From contig CAZQSB010000011.1 of assembly GCA_964596015.1 (NCBI GenBank), forward strand, positions 9,656 through 73,655: a DNA stretch of 64,000 nucleotides, in the 5' to 3' direction. Within the stretch, counting starts at the first letter, position 1; every line of letters starts with the position of its first letter. Of the stretch, positions 35,228 to 43,154 are shown piece after piece. The notes under the pieces were generated by a model. The model was not told where the DNA came from and did not search any database. It saw nothing but the letters and a program-made list of their open reading frames with translations. The translations under genes and the position numbers were made by a program. The DNA comes from WJMD01 sp964596015 (GTDB taxonomy: Bacteria; Joyebacterota; Joyebacteria; Joyebacterales; Joyebacteraceae).

Positions 35228-36678
35228 GGCAGGTCCTCCCCCGTGGGCTTCCGTCCCTCCCTCATCGCCGCGACGTCCCTCCGGAGCCCTCGGTCGGCCG
35301 CGTACCAGACGCCGCCGAAGACCACCGCGACCACGAGCCCCGCGGCAACGACCAGCAACGGTCCGGCGTCCGCGGGCAGCCAGGCCACGAGCGGAAAGAC
35401 GATGAGCACGGCGGGCGCGGCGGCGATCAGCGGTCCCCTGAGCACGGCGGCGAGAGCGCGCGGGGCGATGGAAAGAGCGCTCCTGAGCCTCCACCATCCG
35501 AAGGCGAGCGAGACCGCGTGCGCCAGGGTCATGGCGAGCGCCACGCCCGGCACGCCGGCGAGTCGCGCGGCGGGCACGATGGCCGCCGCCGCGACCGCGA
35601 GCTGGAGCGCATTCATGCCCCGGAAGACGACCGGCCGCCCGATGGCCACAAGGAGATCGCCGACGAGCGCCTGGAGCGCTCTCAGGAGCGCGAAGAACGC
35701 CAGGATCTGAAGCGCCGGCACCGCCATGTCCCATTTGTCCCCGTACACCGCGCCGAGGAAGCGCCCTCCGAACGCCACCAGACCGAGCGCATAGAGGACG
35801 CCGGCGCCCGTCATGTAGGAGGTCGCCCGGAGAAAGAGCTCCCGCTGCTTCCGCGGTTCGTCGGCCAGCGCCGCGTAGGAGGGGAACAGGACCGTGTTGA
35901 GCGTCCTGACGAAGAAGGTCGCCGGAAGGTTCGCGAGTGAGTAGGCGAAGGCATAGAACCCGAGCGCGTCCGTTCCGAGGAACCGGCTCAGAACGACCCT
36001 GTCGATGTTCCTGAAGGCGAAGATGAGCGCGCTGCCGCCCAGCACGACCCAGCCGAAGCGCAGATCCTCGAGAGCGACGACGCGGTTGAAGCGGAGCCGG
36101 GGTCTCCACCCGGTCGCGACCCAGTAGCCGAACGTCTCGACGACGAGCGAGGCTACCTCTCCCCCGACGAGCGCCCAGGCGCCGGCGCCCCGATACGCCA
36201 GAAGGAGCCCGACGACCATGTAGGCCACGGCGCCGGACAGCGTCGGCGCTAGCTTCTTCCTGAACTCGAGCGACTTCTCGACGATGCGGAAGGGAACAAG
36301 CCTGAAGGCGTGAAGCGCGAGTACGACGGAGGCCGCGCGGAAGAGCGGAACCATCGTCGGCTCGCCGTAGAAGTCCGCGACCGCAGGCGCGAGCGCCCAG
36401 GCGACGGCGACCGTGACAAGACCGATCCCGGCCGAGAGATAGAAGGAGGTGTCGGCCGCCTCGTCGGTCTTCTCGCGTCGGCAGAGGAACGCGTGGCCGA
36501 TGCCGAAGCCCTGGAGCAGGACCAGGCCGTCGACGATGACATAGAGAGCGGCGAAGAGGCCGAAGTCTCGAGGGTCGAGCAGACCGCCCAGGAAGAGGAG
36601 AGCGGCGAACCGCACGACGCGGACGAGCAGCATGGTGCCGCCCACCCAGGCGACACCCCGCAGGACGACACGCCTCAT
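35224..36678 (-). CDS. Polysaccharide flippase (Wzx/MATE-like)
   Basis: Membrane protein of 484 aa with about 12-14 helices, of the MOP/PST superfamily (polysaccharide biosynthesis protein), which flips undecaprenyl-linked repeat units across the inner membrane. The N-terminus VAWVGGTMLLVRVVRFAALLFLGGLLDPRDFGLFA and the central FAFRNIDRVVLSRFLGTDALGFYAFAY are characteristic of the Wzx/WzxC branch. ATG 36678 overlaps the Wzz stop in a TAATG arrangement. Confidence 0.9.
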   Translation of the reverse strand: MRRVVLRGVAWVGGTMLLVRVVRFAALLFLGGLLDPRDFGLFAALYVIVDGLVLLQGFGIGHAFLCRREKTDEAADTSFYLSAGIGLVTVAVAWALAPAVADFYGEPTMVPLFRAASVVLALHAFRLVPFRIVEKSLEFRKKLAPTLSGAVAYMVVGLLLAYRGAGAWALVGGEVASLVVETFGYWVATGWRPRLRFNRVVALEDLRFGWVVLGGSALIFAFRNIDRVVLSRFLGTDALGFYAFAYSLANLPATFFVRTLNTVLFPSYAALADEPRKQRELFLRATSYMTGAGVLYALGLVAFGGRFLGAVYGDKWDMAVPALQILAFFALLRALQALVGDLLVAIGRPVVFRGMNALQLAVAAAAIVPAARLAGVPGVALAMTLAHAVSLAFGWWRLRSALSIAPRALAAVLRGPLIAAAPAVLIVFPLVAWLPADAGPLLVVAAGLVVAVVFGGVWYAADRGLRRDVAAMREGRKPTGEDLP

Positions 36679-37910
36679 TACGAGTTCCGCGGTTCGGTCG
36701 CGGCTCCGTCGCGAGGCCCGCCCCACGTCCGGAGCGCGGCGACGGCGCGCCTGATGATCCGGGACTCCCGGCTTCCCATGGGAACCGCCTCGGCCCCCTC
36801 GCTCGCGAGATACGACTCGAGCGAGTCCGCGGCGAAAGCGAGGCCTACCGACCCGGCGAGCGCGACGAGGAGGGTCAGGATGACGATGATGCTTCTCCGT
36901 GGCCTGTGCTTCTTGATGGGCGGCACGGCCTCATCGACGACGCGGATCGACCGGAGGTCGCGGGCCTCCTGGATGCGCGCCTCCTCATACTGGCTCGTAA
37001 GGTACTCCCTCACGGTCTCCTGCACCATGACCTCGCGCGTGAGGTCGGCGAGCCTGAGCCCGAGGGATGGTATCTCTGAGAGCGGGATGAAGACCCCCGG
37101 CCCGTCGTCTCCGTCGGTTCCCTCCTTCAGCTCCGAGATCCTCTCGTTCAGCTCGCGGATGCGCGCGGTGATCTGCCGCATCCTCGCGCTCTCCGGCGCG
37201 GAGAATCCCTCGAGAAGCCCGCGCTCGATCTCAAGAGCCGTACGTTCCGATTCGAGCTCGGCGATCGCTTCGACCGTGACGCGGGTCTGCTCGGTGAGCT
37301 CGATGGCCCCGTGCTCGCGTCTGAACACCTCCAGCTCCCGGGCCGCCTGCTCAAGCCTCGCGCGATTCTCCTGAAGGACCACGTCGATGAACTCGCGCGT
37401 GCGACCGGCCCGCTCGATGCTCGTCTCACGGTTGTACTGGTCGAGAAGCTCGACGAACGTGTTCGCCATCGCGGCGGCGCGCTCGCGGTCCTTGTCCTCG
37501 ACCTGCACCTCGATGAGGCCGTCCGCGGTCATGCCGACCTGAAGATGATCGGCCAGATCGGCGACCGCGTGGCGCCTCGACTCCGCTTCGTAGACCTCGA
37601 CCAGGTCGAACCGGTCGACGACGGCGCCGCGCAGACGTCTGCTCTTGAGAACGCCGAGCATCAGGTCGCTCATGGGAGTGGACGAGACGAGCCCACCCGC
37701 GCCGAACTCGAGGCCGAATCGACTGAACATCGAAACGAGCGCGCCGGGGCGTTCGCTCTCTTCGGGCGGCATGCACGTGGCCGTCGCCGCGTACCAGTTC
37801 GACATGAGAAGGCTGCCGACGACGGCGACGAGCACTGCGATCGCCGTGATCCGATAGATCAGGCGGCGCCAGCCGAAGATCAGCGCGACGATCGAACGTT
37901 GATCGCTCAT
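36678..37910 (-). CDS. Wzz-type polysaccharide co-polymerase
   Basis: Chain-length regulator (410 aa). Two membrane helices (about residues 20-37 and 360-380) bracket a periplasmic, largely coiled-coil domain (about 165-270, rich in Glu/Arg/Leu). The proximal N-terminal region shows the MPPEESERPG element. The C-terminal part has no Walker motifs, so there is no fused tyrosine kinase. The GNVR-like segment before helix 2 reads SIRVVDEAVPPIKKHRPRRS with the proline-rich IKKHRPRR typical of PCP proteins. It lies 22 nt after the Wza-like gene. Confidence 0.9.
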   Translation of the reverse strand: MSDQRSIVALIFGWRRLIYRITAIAVLVAVVGSLLMSNWYAATATCMPPEESERPGALVSMFSRFGLEFGAGGLVSSTPMSDLMLGVLKSRRLRGAVVDRFDLVEVYEAESRRHAVADLADHLQVGMTADGLIEVQVEDKDRERAAAMANTFVELLDQYNRETSIERAGRTREFIDVVLQENRARLEQAARELEVFRREHGAIELTEQTRVTVEAIAELESERTALEIERGLLEGFSAPESARMRQITARIRELNERISELKEGTDGDDGPGVFIPLSEIPSLGLRLADLTREVMVQETVREYLTSQYEEARIQEARDLRSIRVVDEAVPPIKKHRPRRSIIVILTLLVALAGSVGLAFAADSLESYLASEGAEAVPMGSRESRIIRRAVAALRTWGGPRDGAATEPRNS

Positions 37911-37932
37911 GGCATCACGACTCCGTCGGCGG

Positions 37933-39528
37933 TCACTCGGAAGCCTGCGAGATCACCAGATAGATGGTCGCCAGCGAGCCTATGAACCCGACGACGCCCT
38001 GAAGACCCTCCCACCAGTCGCCCTCCGGCTCCTCCGGGATCCAGATCTCGTCGCCCGGGTCGAGCCGGGCCACCCTTCTCGCGGGCACGCGGTGTCCCGT
38101 CTCCCCACGGATGACGCTGGTGTGGCTCTTTCTGGCGTCCGGAAGATACCCGCCGGCCTTCCTGACGTAGTACGAATAACGTTTCCCCGACACGAAGTCG
38201 ATGTGCCCGGGGTGTGTCACCCGCCCGCTCACGAGCACGGTCGTCTCGCGCGCCGGGACCACGACCCGGTCTCCATGCCTCAGAAGCACGTCCTGCGATG
38301 TGTCCCCCTCGACAAGGAGCTCCCTGAAGTCCGCGAGAACGGTCGTCTCGCGTTCCCTGAGGCGCGTCTTGAGATAAGCGTACTCGAGCTCGGACATGTC
38401 GCTGACCGGCGTCTCCATGAGCCTCTCGAACTCGGGGTCGGGCTCGTTCGCGCCCCTGAGCCGAACGACCCGCGCGCTCTGGAGGGAAGCCTCGGGCGTC
38501 GGGCCTCCCGCGCGTGCCAGGATGTCGGAGAGCCGGTCGATGTCCTCGTTGATGCCGTAGAGCCCGGGTCTCATCACCTCTCCCACGACCGAAACGGCCT
38601 CGACACGGTGCAGCTCGGTCAGCTCATGAATGTAGACCTGGTCTCCCGCGATCAGCGGCCGGACGAGCGTCGCGGGGTCGGAAAGGTCGAGGATGGCCCG
38701 GACGGTGAGATCGGCGTCGACGAACCGTCTGAACTCGAGCGAGTCGGCCGCCGCCTTCGGCGTGAGACCGCCGCCGAGCTCGATGAGCGAACCGACGGTC
38801 TCGCCCTCGACGAGCTCGTAGCTTCCCGGATAGGCCACGGCCCCGAAGATGTGAACCTGTTCGGACCTGTGCGGCACGACGATGACATCGCCGTCGAGAA
38901 CGGGCGGGTTGGCCGAGAGGTCGCCGGTGTTCCTGTAGCGGTCGAGGTCGAGTCGGGCTGTCTCGCCACCTCGACGCCTGACGACGATGTTGCGCCGGCT
39001 CGCCGTCTCCGTCAGCCCGCCGGCGGCCGAGACGAGATCGCCGGCGGGATCGAGCGCCGTCGCCACATATGAACCGGGCTCCTCGACGCTTCCGAGAACG
39101 TTGATCCTGATCTCCCTGAGCTTCGTCAGGGAGACGGTGACCTCGACATCGGTGTAGAGCCGGTCGAGCCGGTCGGCGATCTCGCGCTCGAACGCATCGA
39201 GCGTTTTCCCGGCGGCCTGGAACGTCGCCACGCCCGGCAGCACGAGCTCACCCTCGGGCGTAACGACGGCGGACATGGTGGCGATCTCCTGTCCCCAGAG
39301 GTTCACGGAGAAAGCGTCGCCGGGACCGACGATGTAGACGGACCCGTCGACCGGACCGCTCAAGGCCTTCGTGGGCGCGGAGGCCGGCATTCTCTCGACC
39401 GCGCTGTCGGATGTGTCCCTGCTGCTCTCCCGCGTGGCATCCCGCTCGGGCGCCGCGAAGGCCGCAGCAGCCGCGGCCAGGAGCACACAGAGCGCCGCGC
39501 ACGCCCGCGTGGATGTCGAGTGCCTCAT
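37933..39528 (-). CDS. Wza-like outer-membrane polysaccharide export protein
   Basis: Exporter of 531 aa. A signal peptide (MRHSTSTRACAALCVLLAAA..AFA) has no lipobox at its cleavage point, so the protein may not be lipidated, unlike E. coli Wza. The Poly_export domain (YIVGPGDAFSVNLWGQE, VVTPEGELVLPGVATFQAAG) is followed by several SLBB domains (INVLGSVEEPGSYVA, VHIFGAVAYPGSYEL, VSVVGEVMRPGLYGI, VLVSGRVTHPGHIDF). The C-terminus VVGFIGSLATIYLVISQ is a hydrophobic helix suited to the outer-membrane pore of Wza. Confidence 0.92.
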   Translation of the reverse strand: MRHSTSTRACAALCVLLAAAAAAFAAPERDATRESSRDTSDSAVERMPASAPTKALSGPVDGSVYIVGPGDAFSVNLWGQEIATMSAVVTPEGELVLPGVATFQAAGKTLDAFEREIADRLDRLYTDVEVTVSLTKLREIRINVLGSVEEPGSYVATALDPAGDLVSAAGGLTETASRRNIVVRRRGGETARLDLDRYRNTGDLSANPPVLDGDVIVVPHRSEQVHIFGAVAYPGSYELVEGETVGSLIELGGGLTPKAAADSLEFRRFVDADLTVRAILDLSDPATLVRPLIAGDQVYIHELTELHRVEAVSVVGEVMRPGLYGINEDIDRLSDILARAGGPTPEASLQSARVVRLRGANEPDPEFERLMETPVSDMSELEYAYLKTRLRERETTVLADFRELLVEGDTSQDVLLRHGDRVVVPARETTVLVSGRVTHPGHIDFVSGKRYSYYVRKAGGYLPDARKSHTSVIRGETGHRVPARRVARLDPGDEIWIPEEPEGDWWEGLQGVVGFIGSLATIYLVISQASE

Positions 39529-39573
39529 CGTTGGGTCTCCGTCTGTGCCTGTCGAACGGGCCAGCCGTGCAGC

Positions 39574-40092
39574 CTATCCGTCCTCGCGACCCCAGTCGTA
39601 CGGGATGTCGTTCTCATGCGGATGCACTCGGAACTCGTCCGGTTCGGAGTAGTTGTAGACCTCGGTCGGACAGTTGACGAGATAGCCCGGCTCCGAGCCG
39701 ATGGCCTTCATGCCGTGAAGCACGCCCGGCGGGATGGTGATGAGGATGGGGTTGAGCTCCCCCATGAAGAACTCGTTGACCTCGCCCGCTGTCGCAGAGT
39801 CCTCGCGGCCGTCATAGAGGACCACTTTCATCATCCCCTTGACGATGGTGAAGTGATCGGTCTGGACCTTGTGGTAGTGCCAGCCCTTGACGACGCCCGG
39901 GTAGGCGACCGAGAGATAGACCTGTCCGAACTTCCTGAAGAAGGGATCGTCGGCGCGCATCATCTCCATCAGATAGCCGCGCTCATCCGGGATCAGGCGG
40001 AGTTCCTTGATCTCGACGCCGCTGATCAGCTTTCTCGCCCTGACGCCGCGCGGGAGCGGCTTCCCGCCCGCCGCATCGCTCGCTGCCGACAT
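39574..40092 (-). CDS. dTDP-4-dehydrorhamnose 3,5-epimerase-like (RmlC-like) cupin
   Basis: Cupin protein of 172 aa. ELRLIPDERGYLMEMMR, VYLSVAYPGVVKGWHYHKVQTDHF (shown in part), MKVVLYDGREDS and TIPPGVLHGMKAI match the RmlC family, including the active-site His of G-W-H-Y-H and the PPG-x2-HG turn. It may isomerise or epimerise a nucleotide sugar or be a WxcM-like relative; no other rhamnose genes are near. ATG 40092 has GAGGGGGG upstream and lies 11 nt after the UDP-glucose dehydrogenase gene. Confidence 0.85.
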   Translation of the reverse strand: MSAASDAAGGKPLPRGVRARKLISGVEIKELRLIPDERGYLMEMMRADDPFFRKFGQVYLSVAYPGVVKGWHYHKVQTDHFTIVKGMMKVVLYDGREDSATAGEVNEFFMGELNPILITIPPGVLHGMKAIGSEPGYLVNCPTEVYNYSEPDEFRVHPHENDIPYDWGREDG

Positions 40093-40103
40093 GTCGCCCC
40101 CCT

Positions 40104-41432
40104 CTATGAGGCCTCGACGTCGTGCCGTCCCCGGCCGACGCCGATGTACGTGAACCCGTGCTCCTCGAAGTCCGCGGGATGATAGACGTTCCTGCAGTCG
40201 ACGACGGCAGGTCGGGCCATGAGCTCTCTCAGTCGGTCGATGTCGAGTCTCCGAAACTCGTTCCACTCGGTCACGAGCGCGAGAACGTGCGCTCCCGTGG
40301 CGGCGTCGTACGCGTCCGTGCAGAAATCCACGAACGGCAGGACGTCGCGGGCGTTCTCCATGGCCACCGGGTCGAAGGCCCGCACCCTGCCCCCGGCGTC
40401 GCGCACGCCTTCCGCGAGCACGACGGAGGCCGCGTACCGCATGTCGTCGGTATTCGGCTTGAAGGCCAGGCCGAGAAGCGCGACGGTCTTCCCGTCGAGG
40501 TCTCCCTGTGCGGCCTCCATCACCTTGTCGACCATGCGGCGCTTCTGCGCCTGGTTGACGGTGATGCCGGCGGCGACGATGCTGGCCTCTCGGCCGGCCG
40601 CCTCGGCGATCTTCACGAGGGCCTTCGTGTCCTTCGGGAAGCACGACCCGCCGTAGCCGGCGCCCGCGTGAAGGAACTTCGGTCCGATCCGCTTGTCGAG
40701 CCCCATCGCGTAGGCGAGCGTCTGGATGTCGGCGCCGACGCTCTCACACAGGTTCGCCATCTCGTTGATGAACGAGATCTTGGTCGCCAGGAACGCGTTC
40801 GAGGCGTACTTGATGAGCTCCGCAGTCTCGCATGTGGTCTCGACGATCGGCGTCTTGATGAGATAGAGAGGCGCGTAGATCTCGCGCATGGTCTCGCGCG
40901 CCTTCTCGCTCTCGGTTCCGACCACGACGCGGTTCGGATGCATGAAGTCCTCGACCGCCGACCCCTCGCGCAGGAACTCCGGGTTCGACACGACGTCGAA
41001 CGGGTGCTTTTCCGACTGGTTCTCCTCGATGAGACGCCTCAGACGGACGGCCGTGCCGACCGGGACCGTGCTCTTCTGCACGATGACCCGATAGCCCGTC
41101 ATGTGACGGCCGATGTCCCTGGCCACGGTGTCGACCTGCGACAGGTCGACCGCGCCGTCCTCGCCCTCCGGCGTTCCCACGGCGATGAAGATGATGCCGC
41201 ACTCGGCCACGGCCGCGGCGAAGTCGGTCGTAAAAGAGAGCCGCCCTTCCTTGACGTTTCTTGTCACCACCTCCGACAGCCCGGGCTCGTAAAAGGGAAC
41301 TTCGCCCTTCTCGAGCGTGCGGATCTTCGACTCGTCCATGTCGACGCCGATGACGGTGTTCCCGAAATCCGCGAGACCGGCCCCTCCCACGAGACCCACG
41401 TAGCCTGTCCCGACGACCGCTATCTTCTCCAT
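40104..41432 (-). CDS. ugd: UDP-glucose/GDP-mannose dehydrogenase family, probable UDP-glucose 6-dehydrogenase
   Basis: NAD-dependent enzyme (442 aa) oxidising UDP-glucose to UDP-glucuronate in two steps. The Rossmann motif VVGTGYVGLVGGAGLADFG, the VQKSTVPVGTA loop, NPEFLREGSAVEDFMHPNRVVVG (in part), and the catalytic Cys in GAGYGGSCFPKDTKAL are all intact. ALLGLAFKPNTDDMRYA marks the C-terminal domain. The ATG lies 13 nt inside the upstream MBL gene. It supplies an acidic sugar for the polysaccharide. Confidence 0.95.
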   Translation of the reverse strand: MEKIAVVGTGYVGLVGGAGLADFGNTVIGVDMDESKIRTLEKGEVPFYEPGLSEVVTRNVKEGRLSFTTDFAAAVAECGIIFIAVGTPEGEDGAVDLSQVDTVARDIGRHMTGYRVIVQKSTVPVGTAVRLRRLIEENQSEKHPFDVVSNPEFLREGSAVEDFMHPNRVVVGTESEKARETMREIYAPLYLIKTPIVETTCETAELIKYASNAFLATKISFINEMANLCESVGADIQTLAYAMGLDKRIGPKFLHAGAGYGGSCFPKDTKALVKIAEAAGREASIVAAGITVNQAQKRRMVDKVMEAAQGDLDGKTVALLGLAFKPNTDDMRYAASVVLAEGVRDAGGRVRAFDPVAMENARDVLPFVDFCTDAYDAATGAHVLALVTEWNEFRRLDIDRLRELMARPAVVDCRNVYHPADFEEHGFTYIGVGRGRHDVEAS

Positions 41433-42250
41433 GCTGTCTCCATCTTCGTGCTGGATGCCTCCGCGCGGCCCGGGGTAGCTATCTCGAGCGGCCCGAGCAT
41501 CGAACGCTGCGACGCGACGTGAAGTCCGACGTCGGGGAGTCCCCCGTCCTCGAGGGCCTCGAGCGCCACGTCGGCGGCGAGGGACGGGTCGTTGTTCTCA
41601 TCGGAAAGATGCGCGAGAATGACAAGGGAGAGGCGAGAGCCGGCGAGCGACCGGAGCTCGGCCGCCGCCGCGGCGTTGGAGAGATGGCCGAGCCTCCCCA
41701 TGATCCTCCGCTTCAGATGCCACGGATAGCGGCCGTCCACGAGCATCTTCTCGTCGTGGTTCGACTCGAGCACGACACAGTCCGCGGCGGCCAGTCGTTC
41801 ATGCACATGGGGCGTCATGACGCCGAGGTCGGTCGCGACCGCGAGCGTCGTGGCGCCGTCGGACACGGTGTAGCCCACCGGCTCCGAGCAGTCGTGGCTC
41901 GTCGAGAAGGCGCGGACCTCAAGCCCCGCGAGGCCGAGTGGGCTGCCGGCGGTCACCGTCACGCCGATGCACTCTCTTCCCAGGCGGGAGTGGAGCGCGC
42001 GATGAGTGCCCCGCGTCGCGACGACGGGTACGCCAAGACGGCGCGAGACGGGTCCCACGCCCGAGACGTGGTCGTGATGCTCGTGGGTCACGAGCACGGC
42101 AGCCACGTCGTCGGTCGCGATCCCGAGGTCGTCGAGGCCCCCGACGAGACGCCTGGCCGATACGCCCGCGTCGACCACGAGATGGGTCCCGCCGGCGGAC
42201 ACGACCAATGCGTTTCCCGAGCTGCCGCTGGCCAGTACCGCTATCGTCAC
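41420..42250 (-). CDS. MBL-fold metallo-hydrolase (WalJ/YycJ-like)
   Basis: Metallo-beta-lactamase-fold hydrolase (276 aa). The N-terminal ASGSSGNALVV with VDAGVSARRL and the metal motif THEHHDHVSGVG (HxHxDH) are the WalJ/YycJ signature; further ligands are Asp in VATDLGVMT and His in LSNAAA/LAHLSDENND. WalJ proteins are 5'-exonuclease-type nucleases in DNA repair. GTG start with GGAGG upstream. It is the first gene of the polysaccharide transcript and overlaps ugd by 13 nt, though its function looks unrelated. Confidence 0.88.
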   Translation of the reverse strand: MTIAVLASGSSGNALVVSAGGTHLVVDAGVSARRLVGGLDDLGIATDDVAAVLVTHEHHDHVSGVGPVSRRLGVPVVATRGTHRALHSRLGRECIGVTVTAGSPLGLAGLEVRAFSTSHDCSEPVGYTVSDGATTLAVATDLGVMTPHVHERLAAADCVVLESNHDEKMLVDGRYPWHLKRRIMGRLGHLSNAAAAAELRSLAGSRLSLVILAHLSDENNDPSLAADVALEALEDGGLPDVGLHVASQRSMLGPLEIATPGRAEASSTKMETAWRR

Positions 42251-42306
42251 CGCGCCTCCTGGGAGTGGGCCTGGAAGGCGGCCCGCCCGTTGCGTTCAAG
42301 TCCCGC

Positions 42307-42336
42307 AAGGTACCACAGGGCGGGGGTTTTCGTCAA
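42307..42336 (-). promoter_or_regulatory. Possible promoter for the MBL-ugd-polysaccharide operon
   Basis: Minus strand TTGACG (42331-42336), an 18-nt spacer and TACCTT (42307-42312), 57 nt before the MBL start. Good -35, poor -10. Confidence 0.4.
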
Positions 42337-42393
42337 AGCGTTTCGACTCCTTCGGGCCGCGGCGACCGCTCGCGGCCGCCGGGCAACGAGAGA

Positions 42394-42422
42394 CCACCCG
42401 GGCCCCCGCGGGGTCCGGGTGG
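42394..42422 (-). terminator. 13-bp stem-loop downstream of the small coiled-coil gene
   Basis: 394-406 pairs with 410-422 (one G-T/A-C type mispair) around a 3-nt loop, 22 nt after the stop of the 92-aa gene. No U-run follows. Confidence 0.5.
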
Positions 42423-42443
42423 CGGGTCGGCATGGAGACGCCG

Positions 42444-42722
42444 TCAGGAACCGGCGCCTCGCCGTGCCTCGTCGATGTACTGGGAGATGAGACGTTCGAA
42501 ACGGCTCTTGTAGATGAGGTCGAACTTGTCCATCAGATCGGGGATGAGCGTCCGGGCCTCGCGACGCACGCGCTGGGCGAGCACGGTCGCCTCCTGACGG
42601 TCGAGTCGGCCTGCTCTGATCTCCTCACACGCGCTGTCCACGAGTTCCCGGAGCTGCTGGAGCTTCTCGTTCTCCTCCTGGAGAAGCTCCTCCATCTCCC
42701 GATCGTATGTGTGGTCGTCCAT
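42444..42722 (-). CDS. Small coiled-coil protein of unknown function
   Basis: I do not recognise this 92-aa protein. It is acidic/basic, Glu- and Arg-rich, without signal peptide or membrane segment. Residues 5-60 form a strongly predicted helix (EEENEKLQQLRELVDSACEE with EAGR-type turns), and LIPDLMDKFDLIYKSRFERLISQYIDEAR looks like a second helix. It has its own excellent promoter upstream and a 13-bp stem-loop downstream, so it is monocistronic. It could be a small scaffold or regulator; nothing more can be said. Confidence 0.7.
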   Translation of the reverse strand: MDDHTYDREMEELLQEENEKLQQLRELVDSACEEIRAGRLDRQEATVLAQRVRREARTLIPDLMDKFDLIYKSRFERLISQYIDEARRGAGS

Positions 42723-42770
42723 GTCCAGGGTCGCCCTTCGCTCACGGCCTCTGTATTGTTTCTCTCACGG

Positions 42771-42799
42771 ATTCTACGCCGTGTCCGCCGGGGGGTCAA
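42771..42799 (-). promoter_or_regulatory. Strong promoter for the small coiled-coil gene
   Basis: Minus strand TTGACC (42794-42799), a 17-nt spacer and TAGAAT (42771-42776), about 50 nt before the ATG at 42722. Ten of twelve positions match consensus. Confidence 0.7.
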
Positions 42800-42817
42800 G
42801 CCGGAAGCCCTTGAGTC

Positions 42818-42846
42818 TTGACTCCCCAATGCGCCGGAAGTACCCT
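42818..42846 (+). promoter_or_regulatory. Possible promoter for the plus-strand small membrane and TPR genes
   Basis: TTGACT (42818-42823), a 17-nt spacer and TACCCT (42841-42846), about 50 nt before ATG 42895. It is back-to-back with the promoter at 42771-42799. Confidence 0.4.
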
Positions 42847-42894
42847 AGATTCCTGAGGTTGCGCCATCCGGGAGCATCCTGCGGGGGGTACCTG

Positions 42895-43083
42895 ATGCGT
42901 TTCACGTCGTTCGTGCTGGCGGCCGTCGCCGCGATCGTGTTCGCGCTCGGCGTCATCGTCAACTTCGCCGGCGGCCGGTTCGCGCACGACCTCGCGCCGG
43001 TGACCCTCTGGCGGTTCTCCATGGCCTGCCTCGGGTTCGCCATCTATCTCAACCTGTACGCGAGCGGTCGCCGCGACGAGTGA
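42895..43083 (+). CDS. Small membrane protein of unknown function
   Basis: Protein of 62 aa with two hydrophobic stretches (about residues 4-27 and 39-56), probably a two-helix inner-membrane protein, ending in the charged ASGRRDE. I recognise no family. ATG 42895 is preceded by GGGGGG 6 nt upstream. It lies directly before the TPR membrane protein and its stop overlaps an in-frame GTG of that gene's reading frame, so they are probably co-transcribed. Confidence 0.6.
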   Translation: MRFTSFVLAAVAAIVFALGVIVNFAGGRFAHDLAPVTLWRFSMACLGFAIYLNLYASGRRDE

Positions 43084-43154
43084 ACCCCCGTGCCGGACCC
43101 GTACCGGACCGCGCCGGGAGGGTTCGCCGTCGCCATGAACCCGTCGGAGGACCA

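Noticed and set aside
33812..36109. A 765-codon frame for the ligase/polymerase
   Set aside because: Its first ~290 codons run antisense-like in another frame through the Wzx gene; the real start is GTG 35227 with a GTGA overlap and a ribosome site.
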